Below are positions 51,135-59,004 of a stretch of DNA of 64,000 nt, piece after piece. The translations under genes were made by a program, and so were the position numbers. How positions within the stretch are numbered: the first letter of the stretch is position 1; each line of letters begins with the position of its first letter. Origin of the DNA: Candidatus Saccharibacteria bacterium (lineage in GTDB: Bacteria; Patescibacteriota; Saccharimonadia; Saccharimonadales; Saccharimonadaceae); the NCBI GenBank assembly GCA_016789455.1, contig JAEUQU010000002.1, forward strand, positions 496,001 through 560,000, given 5' to 3'. The notes beneath the pieces are model-generated. The model had not been told where the DNA came from, did not search any database, and was given only the letters and a program-made list of their open reading frames with translations.

Positions 51135-51560
51135 ATGGCAAAAAAAGTAATCGGAAACATCAAGTTCAAGGTACCAGCCGGCCGCGCTACCGCAGCGCCG
51201 CCCGTGGGTTCCGTACTGGGTCAGTGGGGCCTGAACATGATGGAATTCATCAACCCGTTCAACGACGCTACCAAGGAATTGGCAGGCAAGAGTGTCATCG
51301 TGCACATCCAGGTCTTTGAAGACAAGTCCTTCACCTGGAAGAGCCTCGGCCAGCCGGTTGACGAAGCCATCATGGAAGCCATCGGTGCCAAGAAGGGCTC
51401 CGGCAAGCCACAGGCTGACAAGATCGGCAAGATCACCCGCGCCCAGCTGGAAAAGATTGCCGAGAGCAAGATGGAGCACCTCAACGCCAACACGCTTGAC
51501 GCCGCCGTCAAGACCATCGCCGGCACCGCCCGTTCGATGGGCGTTGAAGTCGTTGACTAA
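51135..51560 (+). CDS. rplK: 50S ribosomal protein L11
   Basis: 141 residues. FKVPAGRATAAPPVGSVLGQWGLNMMEF is replaced in places but unmistakable (consensus PAPPVGPALGQHG); the C-terminal RNA-binding domain has KKGSGKPQADKIGKITRAQ and AGTARSMGVEV. Binds the 23S GTPase centre. The rplK-rplA pair lies apart from rplJ-rplL here, with about 6.5 kb of other genes between. Confidence 0.95.
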   Translation: MAKKVIGNIKFKVPAGRATAAPPVGSVLGQWGLNMMEFINPFNDATKELAGKSVIVHIQVFEDKSFTWKSLGQPVDEAIMEAIGAKKGSGKPQADKIGKITRAQLEKIAESKMEHLNANTLDAAVKTIAGTARSMGVEVVD

Positions 51561-51666
51561 GCAGCTCCGGTATAATTTACCTCTAACATCAACTAATTTG
51601 TGGGAGGCGGAAGCACGGTGGCGCAGGCCACGCGCCCGCCGCACGCACCACGAAGGAGATATCATC

Positions 51667-52644
51667 ATGGCAGAAGCCAAGAACAAAGAAGACCTGGTTG
51701 AAAACATCGAGAACCAGGAAGCCGACGTAGTCGTCGCCGTCGAGAACCAGGACAGCGCCGTCGACGTCGCCGCGCCAGCCGCTGCCGACGAAAAAGAAGG
51801 CACCGCCAAGGCCGGCAAACGCAGCGCCAAGTCGCTGAAAGAAGCCGAGGAAAAGGCCGAGAAGGAAGCCCGCAAGGAAGCTGGCGACACCACTGCCCAG
51901 GGCGAGCACGAAGCCGCTGAAACCAAGGGCCCGCGCCCAGTTACCCGCAGCCGCCTCGAGCGCCGTGGCAAATCTTACCGCAAGGTAGCCGAACTGGTTG
52001 AGAAAGACAAGGCCTATTCTCTTGCCGAAGCCCTCGAGCTGGCCGCCAAGACCAACCCTAGCAAGTTTGACGCCGCCGTCGAGCTGCACGTCGCCCTGAA
52101 CGTCGACCCGCGCCAGGCCGACCAGAACATCCGCACCACCGTCAGCCTGCCCAACGGCACCGGCAAGACCATCCGCGTGGCCGTCTTTGCGCCAAGCGAC
52201 CAGCACGCCGCCGCAAAAGAGGCCGGTGCTGATATCGTCGGTGAGGACGATTTCCTGCAGCAGCTGGACAAAGGTGAGCTGAACTTCGACATCCTCATCG
52301 CCACTCCGCAGCAGATGCCAAAACTGGGCAAGTACGCCCGCACCCTGGGTCCGCGCGGCCTGATGCCGAACCCCAAGAGCGGCACCGTCGCCACCAACGT
52401 TGCCAAGGCCGTCCAGGAAGCCAAGGCCGGCCGCGTTGAGTACCGCGTCGACAAGCAGTCGATCGTCCACATCAGTGTCGGTAAGGTATCCTTCGGCGGC
52501 GACAAGCTGACCGAGAACGCCAAAGCCTTCTTTGCCAGCCTGCAGGCTGTCAAGCCAAGCGGCCTGAAGGGCAACTACATCACCGCTGTCTCGGCGGCCA
52601 CCACCATGGGCCCCGGCATCAAGGTGGATCTGACGAGTCTCTAG
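51667..52644 (+). CDS. rplA: 50S ribosomal protein L1 with long N-terminal extension
   Basis: 325 residues from ATG 51667 (GAAGGAG). The normal L1 (about 230) begins near residue 100: RGKSYRKVAELVEKDKAYSL, DPRQADQNIRTTVSLPNGTGK, TLGPRGLMPNPKSGTV. The first 95 residues are Glu/Lys/Ala-rich and probably disordered, an addition not seen in typical L1. A TATAAT near 51570 may give a second promoter. Confidence 0.93.
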   Translation: MAEAKNKEDLVENIENQEADVVVAVENQDSAVDVAAPAAADEKEGTAKAGKRSAKSLKEAEEKAEKEARKEAGDTTAQGEHEAAETKGPRPVTRSRLERRGKSYRKVAELVEKDKAYSLAEALELAAKTNPSKFDAAVELHVALNVDPRQADQNIRTTVSLPNGTGKTIRVAVFAPSDQHAAAKEAGADIVGEDDFLQQLDKGELNFDILIATPQQMPKLGKYARTLGPRGLMPNPKSGTVATNVAKAVQEAKAGRVEYRVDKQSIVHISVGKVSFGGDKLTENAKAFFASLQAVKPSGLKGNYITAVSAATTMGPGIKVDLTSL

Positions 52645-52689
52645 GAATACTGCGGCTGTAAAGCGTAAGCATATTTCACATGAAAAGTG

Positions 52690-52724
52690 TGCGGTTGGCA
52701 AATTGCTGACCGCATATTTTTTTT
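52690..52724 (+). terminator. Terminator of rplK-rplA
   Basis: TGCGGT (52690-52695) pairs with ACCGCA (52709-52714), followed by a long T-rich run. Confidence 0.8.
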
Positions 52725-52796
52725 GGCCCTCATCTCGTGTATCATGGTAATGAATAAAGAGAGGGAGTACCGGCGCACCACCGCCACCATACGCTT

Positions 52797-53561
52797 ATGT
52801 CCGTCTTCAGCAATACCGAGCTACACGAGGCCATTAAGGAAGGGCACATCGTCTTCCATCCGTACAACGCCAAGCACATCAACGGCAGCAGCATCGATGT
52901 GACGCTAGGGGAATGGTACTTCCGCACCGACCGGCGCAGCCGCCACGATATCTATAACCCGTTCAATGAAGCCGAGGTGAATAAGTATTTCAGCGCTGCC
53001 CAGCGGGCCATTCCGCACCATGAGTGGTGCGAGGATGCCGGTATCAAGCTGTTGAAAAATATTCCCAAGAAACAGCTGATCATCGTGCTGGAACCAGGGG
53101 AGCGTATCCTGGCACACACCCATGAATTCATCGGCATCAAAGCGCCGGGCACCAGCAGTATGCAGTCGCGCAGTACCTGGGGGCGCAACGGACTGGCCGT
53201 CTGTTTTGATGCCGGCTGGGGAGACCCGGGCTATATCAACCGATGGACGATGGAGATTTATAACCTCAATCAACACCACCGCATCGTCCTGCCGGTGGGC
53301 GAGCGGATCGCACAGGTGGTCTTTTATCATACCGGCGAGGTCAAGGGAGAGTACTCAAACCTGAGCGGCAAGTACCAGACGACTTCTGAGACGGACATCG
53401 AGAAGCTGGTCGCCGCCTGGGAACCGGAAGACATGCTGCCCCGGGCCTACCGCGACAAGCGCGAACAACCGATAGAATTGAAGAAGCCCAAGAACAAGCA
53501 GTACAAGTACGGCTTTGCCGTCCACGAGGAAAGCGACAGGCATGGCTCGCCACAAGATTAA
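52797..53561 (+). CDS. dCTP deaminase/dUTPase-superfamily protein
   Basis: 254 residues. NGSSIDVTLGEWYF, then SMQSRSTWGRNGLAVCFD and GWGDPGYINRWTMEIYN, match the trimeric dCTP-deaminase core (consensus SSLAR..., AGFIDPGF.G..TLEL.N). Larger than standard DCD (about 190), with an insertion around 45-85 and a charged tail. Feeds dUMP/dUTP to ThyA. Overlaps the thymidylate kinase start by 20 nt. Confidence 0.8.
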   Translation: MSVFSNTELHEAIKEGHIVFHPYNAKHINGSSIDVTLGEWYFRTDRRSRHDIYNPFNEAEVNKYFSAAQRAIPHHEWCEDAGIKLLKNIPKKQLIIVLEPGERILAHTHEFIGIKAPGTSSMQSRSTWGRNGLAVCFDAGWGDPGYINRWTMEIYNLNQHHRIVLPVGERIAQVVFYHTGEVKGEYSNLSGKYQTTSETDIEKLVAAWEPEDMLPRAYRDKREQPIELKKPKNKQYKYGFAVHEESDRHGSPQD

Positions 53562-54240
53562 AGGACGTTTCATCGCTATCGAAGGCGGCGATGGCAGCGG
53601 CAAAGCGACCCAGGCGAAGCTGTTGCTGGAACGGCTGCAGGCCGGGGGATACGCAGTCATGCCCGTCAGCTTTCCGCAGTACGGCACGCCGTCGGCCCGC
53701 CTGGTCGAACAGTATCTTAACGGCAGTTTCGGGGCCGTGGGCACCCAGGCGCCCGAGCTGGTCAGCCTGGCCTATGCGCTTGACCGTTTTGCGGCAGCGG
53801 CACACATCAGGACGGCCCTTGCCGACGGGCAGGTGGTCGTTGCCGACCGCTACGTCGCCTCAAACCTGGCCCACCAGGCGGCGGGCATGGATGACGCGCG
53901 CCGGCGCAGCGATTTTTACGAAGAGCTCAAGCAGATAGAGTATGACATCCTGGGTATACCGCGGCCCGACCTCAATATCGTGCTGTCGGTGCCTGCCAGC
54001 ATCTCACAACAGAACGTCGACAAGAAGGCCGCCAGAAGTTACACCACCATGAAGCGTGACCTGCATGAAGCCGACGCGAACCATCTGGAGCTGGCCAAGC
54101 GCAACTTTGAGGAACTTTGTCAGCTGTATCCGCAGGAGTTTGCCCGTATCGACTGTATGCGGGACGGGACGCTGGAGCCCATCGAAGTCATCCGCCAACA
54201 GGTCTGGCAGGTGGTACAGCAGCGGCTTGGCCTGCAGTAA
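53542..54240 (+). CDS. tmk: Thymidylate kinase
   Basis: 232 residues from ATG 53542. FIAIEGGDGSGKATQAKLL is the P-loop (with Ala for the usual Ser/Thr after GK), VVVADRYVASNLAHQAAG the DRY motif, and PRPDLNIVLSVP the adenine-site strand. Phosphorylates dTMP to dTDP. Cotranscribed with the dCTP-deaminase-like gene, so the pair completes dTTP supply begun by thyA. Confidence 0.9.
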   Translation: MARHKIKGRFIAIEGGDGSGKATQAKLLLERLQAGGYAVMPVSFPQYGTPSARLVEQYLNGSFGAVGTQAPELVSLAYALDRFAAAAHIRTALADGQVVVADRYVASNLAHQAAGMDDARRRSDFYEELKQIEYDILGIPRPDLNIVLSVPASISQQNVDKKAARSYTTMKRDLHEADANHLELAKRNFEELCQLYPQEFARIDCMRDGTLEPIEVIRQQVWQVVQQRLGLQ

Positions 54241-54243
54241 GTA

Positions 54244-54852
54244 TCAGTCTGACCGCCCAAGACGTTCGGCCTGGATGCCGTCCAGGAACTGCCTGACCGC
54301 AGGCAGGGCGTCGTCAGTGAAGTCTTCATAGGTAACCGTGCCGGCGATATTACGCATACCACGGGTCAGGCGCGAAAGCCTGGTGTCCTGGTGCGCCAGG
54401 TAGAGTGATGGGATGCCGGCAGCTTCAGCCCAGGCTTCCTCGATGGCGTTGCCGTGGGCCACAGGGTCAAGGCAGTTGATGTGATAATCGGGCACGACAG
54501 CTGCGAACATGTGGTCGATATCGCGGACTTCGGCGGGCGTGACATCGGGGTGGGCCACCGGATCGGTGCCAAAGAGATGTGGCGCGTAGCCGAACATCGT
54601 AGCGCCTTCCAGGCTATAGCTGCCGATGATACGGTGCAGCTGTTCGTAACGGTGCTTGACGGTCTCGGGCATGCCGGTCAACGCACCGGCAAGGTAGATG
54701 ACGACGTCGTGACGGCGGCGGATGTCGATTGCCAGGGTGGCGGAATCTTTGACGGCGGGCGTCAGGCGGCCCTCGGCCTCTAGGCTATCAACAAATTTCT
54801 GCACATCTCTCTGGCGGTCGGCATGTCCTGATGGCGCGAGTGTCTCACTCAT
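54244..54852 (-). CDS. Nucleoside 2-deoxyribosyltransferase-like protein
   Basis: 202 residues. VVIYLAGALTGMPE (about 50) and NCLDPVAHGNAIEEAWAEAAGIPSLYL (about 125-152) follow the pattern of the deoxyribosyltransferase/2-deoxynucleoside hydrolase fold (YLAGP... and D-x-G-x-A-x-E-x-G-x-A). The catalytic Glu candidate is in AIEEAW. Substrate uncertain. Ends 3 bp from tmk (convergent). Confidence 0.6.
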   Translation of the reverse strand: MSETLAPSGHADRQRDVQKFVDSLEAEGRLTPAVKDSATLAIDIRRRHDVVIYLAGALTGMPETVKHRYEQLHRIIGSYSLEGATMFGYAPHLFGTDPVAHPDVTPAEVRDIDHMFAAVVPDYHINCLDPVAHGNAIEEAWAEAAGIPSLYLAHQDTRLSRLTRGMRNIAGTVTYEDFTDDALPAVRQFLDGIQAERLGRSD

Positions 54853-54921
54853 GTTTACTTACTCCTCTGTGCGGTTATACTGTTACTAACGCCATCTTCG
54901 CGCAGGGCAATGCTAAATTCT

Positions 54922-54939
54922 AGGGTAATATACTACCCT
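54922..54939. promoter_or_regulatory. Palindromic operator overlapping a -10 box
   Basis: AGGGTA-ATATAC-TACCCT, symmetric at 16 of 18 positions, contains TATACT (54929-54934) for the rightward gene and TATATT for the leftward one. It lies 46 bp before the HTH-Nudix gene, which suggests autoregulation. Confidence 0.55.
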
Positions 54940-54984
54940 TGTCATACCGTCAATATCATTAAGCCATACTGCAAAGGACTATTC

Positions 54985-55686
54985 ATGGAACTGCACAAGG
55001 TACACGTCACTATTCTGGACACGCTCCGCCGCCAGGCCACCGCCCGCTATAGCGTCCTCCGCTCCCACACCGATCTGGAAAGCGACAGCTTTAAGTTCTA
55101 CCTACGTAAGCTGGTCAGCCGCGGCTATGTCGAGAAGCTTGAAAGTGGCGAGTACGGCCTGACGCGTGACGGCAAGGAATTTGCAAACAGCCTGGATACC
55201 GCCCAGCAAGCCGCCCTGAAGCAGCCGAAACTATCACTATTGATGGTTGCGGCCAGATCCGACGACTCGGGATCGTTGCGCTATCTGGTGCAGCAGCGCG
55301 CACGCAGCCCGTTCCGTGGCTACTGGGGCTTTTTGAGCGGTCCGATGCAGTGGGGCGAGGCACCGGAAGATACGGCCGCCCGCGAGTTTTTGAAGCAGAC
55401 GGGACTGACGGCCAAGTTCCGTGTCAAGGCATTTTACCGCCAGCAGGACATCAAGACGGAAGACGGCACGCTGGTACGCGACCGGCTGTTCGTAGTTCTT
55501 GAAGCCTACCGCCTAAAAGGCGAACTCAGCAATGAGTGGGGCGGCGGCGAAAACCACTGGCTGACGCGCACAGAACTCCGGGGCAAAGAGAAGTACTTTA
55601 CTTCCTGCAAAGATGTCATCTCGCTCCTGATTTCCGGCAATGCCTACAAGACGGGTGTCGCCGAAGTCAGCAATGATGAGTACTGA
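54985..55686 (+). CDS. Winged-helix plus degenerate-Nudix regulator
   Basis: 233 residues from ATG 54985 (AAAGGAC). N-terminal winged helix (about 1-75: ILDTLRRQATARYSVLRSHT, YLRKLVSRGYVEKLESGEYG), then a Nudix fold (about 84-220). The Nudix box reads GPMQWGEAPEDTAAREFLKQTGL, where the catalytic E-E is K-Q, so hydrolysis is unlikely and ligand sensing more likely. Compare NrtR, which has the opposite domain order. Confidence 0.7.
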   Translation: MELHKVHVTILDTLRRQATARYSVLRSHTDLESDSFKFYLRKLVSRGYVEKLESGEYGLTRDGKEFANSLDTAQQAALKQPKLSLLMVAARSDDSGSLRYLVQQRARSPFRGYWGFLSGPMQWGEAPEDTAAREFLKQTGLTAKFRVKAFYRQQDIKTEDGTLVRDRLFVVLEAYRLKGELSNEWGGGENHWLTRTELRGKEKYFTSCKDVISLLISGNAYKTGVAEVSNDEY

Positions 55687-55688
55687 GC

Positions 55689-56378
55689 TTACTGCAGGGC
55701 CCCCTGCAACCGGACATAGAGTGACGCCGTCGTATCAGTACCGCGGTCGGCAACGACCGTGATGACCGGCAAGGGCCTGACGAGCGGTTCGGTGCCTTTG
55801 CTGTCGGCCTCGAGCGATTGGCGTATCATGTCGTAGGCAAGACCAGCTTCTCCTTCTTTGACAGCCGACGCGAACAGGCCGACCGCCAGCTCTTCGCCGC
55901 CAAGCTGCGGATCGTACTGTAGCGGAATGATGTAGACATCAGAGATGACCTCATCGCCATTCCGGTAGCTGGCGACTAGCGGGGCGTAGTCCTGCCGGCG
56001 CGACGGCGGGTAGATAAACAGGAAATCCGGATTCTCGTAGCGGGCGAAGCCGGTATGATATTCCTCGATGTCGGGCAGCTCGAATGACAGCGTCGTATCG
56101 TAGTCGGACGGCATCTCGGTCAGGCCGAGGCTATGGGCGACGCCGTGCGTCCTGAAGACCCGCTGCATGGCGACGGCGGCAGGCTGGGTGATGACGCCGT
56201 TCTCGACCAACAGGTCGACGTACGCCTTGTATTCCAAAAGGAACTCAGCGACCGTGCCAAACTCCTGCGACTCGGCATGCTCGGGACGTTCAGGCCGGAC
56301 CAGGACGTCTGGAAGGGGAAGTGGTGGCGCCGTCTCTAACGGCCCGGCTAGGGGTAATGGCTCGCTGACAAGGGTCAT
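55689..56378 (-). CDS. Protein of unknown function
   Basis: 229 residues. Pro-rich N-terminus (1-35), helical part (FLLEYKAYVDLLVENGVI), then an alpha/beta part with EMPSDYDTTLSFELPDIEEY and a hydrophobic core strand (VYIIPLQYDPQLGG). No signal peptide, no family recognised. Converges with the HTH-Nudix gene (2 bp gap). Confidence 0.6.
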   Translation of the reverse strand: MTLVSEPLPLAGPLETAPPLPLPDVLVRPERPEHAESQEFGTVAEFLLEYKAYVDLLVENGVITQPAAVAMQRVFRTHGVAHSLGLTEMPSDYDTTLSFELPDIEEYHTGFARYENPDFLFIYPPSRRQDYAPLVASYRNGDEVISDVYIIPLQYDPQLGGEELAVGLFASAVKEGEAGLAYDMIRQSLEADSKGTEPLVRPLPVITVVADRGTDTTASLYVRLQGALQ

Positions 56379-56483
56379 ACTAATACACTTTCATGAACAG
56401 ATGATTAAAGATTAAAAAAAATAGCACGCAGGAAGATAAGGGGTAAATGACTGGGAGAAGCGGAGCCATTCATGTGGACGTTC

Positions 56484-56531
56484 GCCGTCCGGCGGGCCAG
56501 GGGGATCGCCCCTGGGACACCGCCGGACGGC
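56484..56531 (-). terminator. Very large hairpin terminator
   Basis: 12-bp perfect stem GCCGTCCGGCGG (56484-56495) with CCGCCGGACGGC (56520-56531), enclosing a second 7-bp stem CCAGGGG/CCCCTGG. Follows the 56558 gene. Confidence 0.75.
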
Positions 56532-56557
56532 CATGGTGCGGCGCGCGGGGGTAACCG

Positions 56558-57046
56558 CTAGGCCACGGCCTCACATTCGAAGGCAGCGATGGCCTCGAGC
56601 GGGTGTTGCCCCTCGGGCCATCCGGTCAGAAAGCGGGCGATTGCAGCTTGCCGCCGCGATGCCCAGCTGAACCGGTAGAGGTGCTGAAGGTCGCGGTCGG
56701 CGACACCCAGCGCGACCAGCAGGCGGGCATAGAACTGGTCGTACATGCCCATCTTGTTGACGATGCCGGGCTCCGGCGGGGCGGCACAGACACCGTAGTA
56801 CGGCATCAGGCGCAGCCAGAACTCGCCCCACGGGTTCATGAGGCTTGCATCCTCAGCCGACCGCCTGGCCAGCTCGCGCAGCCGCCGCACGACGTAGGTG
56901 GTGATGGTGCGCCAGTGAACGTCATGGGCGAGAGCCAGGACGGTCACCCGCTGCCGAGCTTCGAAGAACTCGCCACGGAGAATGAGCTCCGCGGCAGCTG
57001 TCGCGGTCTCGAGCCGGTCGGTGTACATCTGCATGCTGTCTTCCAT
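56558..57046 (-). CDS. Small helical orphan protein
   Basis: 162 residues from ATG 57046 (GGAGGGG, 8 nt). Ala/Leu/Arg-rich helices and a conserved-looking aromatic stretch (NPWGEFWLRLMPYYGVC). No known domain. Probably the second gene after 57111-57551 (64 bp gap); strong terminator. Confidence 0.6.
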   Translation of the reverse strand: MEDSMQMYTDRLETATAAAELILRGEFFEARQRVTVLALAHDVHWRTITTYVVRRLRELARRSAEDASLMNPWGEFWLRLMPYYGVCAAPPEPGIVNKMGMYDQFYARLLVALGVADRDLQHLYRFSWASRRQAAIARFLTGWPEGQHPLEAIAAFECEAVA

Positions 57047-57110
57047 GATTGAAACCCCTCCGTGACGGAAGTGACTGGTTACAGGTTGAGCAGTGGTGCG
57101 GCAGTACCTA

Positions 57111-57551
57111 TCAGGCGCTGTGCCGGTGATGACGGCGGTCGCGCGGACGGGCGTGTCCTGCCTGCCGGGGGCGGGGCCGGACACTGCGGACGGCGAGCTG
57201 GGCGGACGCTGGCACTACTGCCAGCAAACTATCCCAACCACCCAGCGTTTCAGCTGCACGGCCGCAACGGTCGAGCAGTTCATCGCGGGCATTAGGATCA
57301 CCAGCGAACCTGACGATGGCCTCGAACGTGCCAATCAGGCCGACGATAGTTGCGGCGTCGATGGTTGAATCGTCATCAGGCAGCAGGTCCAACAGGAGCT
57401 TGCGGTCGGAACCGATCTGGCCCTGCGCCTTGTCGACGCTGGCGATGAGGGCCATCAGATCGAGCGGTCGGCGCCGCGCCTGGGCGGCGACCTTCTCGAG
57501 CTGGGACCGCATCGGTCCCTGGATCTTGCGCGCCTTCGGCTTGCTTGCCAC
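57111..57551 (-). CDS. Small basic orphan protein
   Basis: 146 residues from GTG 57551 (GGGAG, 8 nt). Basic start (SKPKARKIQGPMRSQLEK), helical middle, Arg/His-rich end (RPRPRQAGHARPRDRRHHR) that may bind nucleic acid. The frame is open far upstream, but codons before the GTG overlap a 14-bp hairpin and look non-coding. No known domain. Confidence 0.55.
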   Translation of the reverse strand: MASKPKARKIQGPMRSQLEKVAAQARRRPLDLMALIASVDKAQGQIGSDRKLLLDLLPDDDSTIDAATIVGLIGTFEAIVRFAGDPNARDELLDRCGRAAETLGGWDSLLAVVPASAQLAVRSVRPRPRQAGHARPRDRRHHRHSA

Positions 57552-57660
57552 TGTTGCTTCTCCCAAATTGTCAACACGGGTGCCCAAAACTACTCTCTGC
57601 CTTGTGGGCGAAAGCTGTTTAGATGGGCGACGTGACTCTGGGTACCGGTGGGTAGCCCAG

Positions 57661-57696
57661 CGTGAGGCAAACGCGCGTGCCTGCGTTTGCCTCACG
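57661..57696. repeat. Perfect 14-bp inverted repeat
   Basis: CGTGAGGCAAACGC (57661-57674) and GCGTTTGCCTCACG (57683-57696), 8-nt loop, no T-run on either side. It lies in the leader of the 57551 gene; role unknown. Confidence 0.7.
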
Positions 57697-57750
57697 GCGG
57701 GCGGCCGTGGCGGCGTAGCGTCGAAAGTGGGGTCGGTGACGCGGCGGTTT

Positions 57751-57792
57751 AAAAAAACGAGCTTGTTCCTTTGATGGGGAGTGAGCTCGTTT
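57751..57792 (-). terminator. Terminator of the 32-residue gene
   Basis: AAACGAGCT (57755-57763) pairs with AGCTCGTTT (57784-57792); minus-strand T-run follows. Confidence 0.75.
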
Positions 57793-57826
57793 GGTCTTCT
57801 GGTTGTAGATTATCGGGCGTCTAGTC

Positions 57827-57925
57827 TCACTCCCCGTGGTCGCATGCAATGGTAAAAAGGCGTGCGAGAATAACGTCTTGCTTGACGTACATGTTCACGG
57901 AGTAGTGAGTAGAAGTGGCACTCAT
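57827..57925 (-). CDS. Leaderless 32-residue small protein
   Basis: Reads MSATSTHYSVNMYVKQDVIL then ARLFTIACDHGE and TGA. A consensus promoter (TTGACA-17-TACAAT) ends 9 nt before the ATG and a clear terminator follows 35 bp after the stop. The composition is protein-like (no low-complexity run). It is too short for ordinary gene callers. It could instead be an RNA of about 175 nt. Function unknown. Confidence 0.5.
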   Translation of the reverse strand: MSATSTHYSVNMYVKQDVILARLFTIACDHGE

Positions 57926-57934
57926 ACTGGCGGC

Positions 57935-57963
57935 ATTGTAGCAAGTGCAATAATCTGTGTCAA
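57935..57963 (-). promoter_or_regulatory. Consensus promoter of the 32-residue gene
   Basis: Minus strand TTGACA (57958-57963), 17-bp spacer, TACAAT (57935-57940). Confidence 0.8.
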
Positions 57964-58044
57964 ATATAGCATTGCTTTTTCACATGAAAAGTTGTAGAGT
58001 AGGCCAGTCATAGCAGTTTCCCTCACGTTAGGAGCAATGCTAAC

Positions 58045-58686
58045 ATGGCAACCTCACTGAGCGAGACCAGTCCGGCCATCCCGGACGGTGCCGCCTCGGC
58101 GCTCGTCGTCCCGGAGTCCATCACCCACCGCGGTGAAGGCCGCTCCGGCACGGCCCGCGCCGCACGCCTGACGCTCTTCGCAGTGGCCGGCGTGGGCATC
58201 GGCTGGATCCTGGAGCGCACGGTCATCCGCCGGCTGGACCAGCGGCAGGCGACCGGCATCTGGCGGGCAGCCCCTGCGGTTCCTGGCCAGGAGACGGACG
58301 ACACCGTCAAGGTGCAGGTCCTCGACCTGCGGGGTGGCGGCGCCCGCGTCCTCGGAGTGCTGCGCGCCGTCCGCGACGCCCGGCTCACGAGCCGGCTGCG
58401 CACGGGCCTCGCCAAGGACACCGCCACCGCCGACGCGAACGACGTCACCACCACGGACGACACCGCCGAGAAGCGGGCCGTCCGCGTGGTCGTCGTCGAG
58501 CGCCTCAACAGCGCCGGGTCGGCCCTGAGCGGCGGTCTCGGCGCCACGCTGCGCTTCGCCGGGGCACTGCCCGGACGGGCGTCCTCCCTGACGGAGAGCG
58601 AGCGGGTCCAGGCGGCCCTTCGGCTGCGGAAGCAGCGCCGCGACCGGCGGCGTCGCCGTGCCCGTCGCGCCAGCCGCCGCGGCTGA
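58045..58686 (+). CDS. Basic orphan protein with one possible membrane helix
   Basis: 213 residues, AGGAG ribosome-binding site. A weak helix (LTLFAVAGVGIGWILERTVI, 42-61) and a highly basic C-terminus (RKQRRDRRRRRARRASRRG). Very GC-rich. The leftward 32-residue gene is transcribed divergently; TTGCTT at 57973-57978 may be the -35 on this strand. Own terminator. No known domain. Confidence 0.6.
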   Translation: MATSLSETSPAIPDGAASALVVPESITHRGEGRSGTARAARLTLFAVAGVGIGWILERTVIRRLDQRQATGIWRAAPAVPGQETDDTVKVQVLDLRGGGARVLGVLRAVRDARLTSRLRTGLAKDTATADANDVTTTDDTAEKRAVRVVVVERLNSAGSALSGGLGATLRFAGALPGRASSLTESERVQAALRLRKQRRDRRRRRARRASRRG

Positions 58687-58700
58687 CAGTCGCGGCACAA

Positions 58701-58740
58701 GCCCGTCCATGTACTCCCTCGGGATGCATGGGCGGGCGTT
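58701..58740 (+). terminator. Terminator of the basic orphan gene
   Basis: GCCCGTCCATG (58701-58711) pairs with CATGGGCGGGC (58727-58737), one mismatch (T opposite G allowed), then GTTCC. Confidence 0.7.
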
Positions 58741-58820
58741 CCATTTTCAAAGCATTCTAGCACCGCCCACGACCTTCGATGGCACGGTTCATTGCAGGTG
58801 ATACCACTATGGCACGGGCT

Positions 58821-58955
58821 GGCGCGGCAATTCCCAGTCATTACATGGGGGCACTTTTTAATGAGACTTCCACTGGAAGTCTCATTAAGCGTTAGGCTGA
58901 AATCGGTATAGACCGATTTCACATACCCCATGCAATGTCTGTGAATTGCCGCGCC
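58821..58955. repeat. 135-bp element with 30-bp terminal inverted repeats (MITE-like or structured RNA)
   Basis: The end arms 58821-58850 and 58926-58955 match at 27 of 30 positions in inverted orientation (both begin GGCGCGGCAATTC). The 75-bp interior carries two more perfect hairpins: TAATGAGACTTCC/GGAAGTCTCATTA (13 bp) and GAAATCGGT/ACCGATTTC (9 bp, ATAG loop). No ORF and no obvious target-site duplication. It ends 10 bp before the rplJ -35 box. The flanks 58741-58820 hold nothing evident. Confidence 0.75.
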
Positions 58956-58964
58956 AACATCACC

Positions 58965-58993
58965 TTGACAGATGTGTCTTAATCACCTACAAT
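58965..58993 (+). promoter_or_regulatory. rplJ-rplL promoter
   Basis: TTGACA (58965-58970), 17-bp spacer, TACAAT (58988-58993). Confidence 0.85.
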
Positions 58994-59004
58994 GAACGCC
59001 AGTA

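Noticed and set aside
51117-52701. Minus-strand ORFs of 284 and 370 codons over rplK-rplA
   Set aside because: Antisense to unmistakable ribosomal protein genes.
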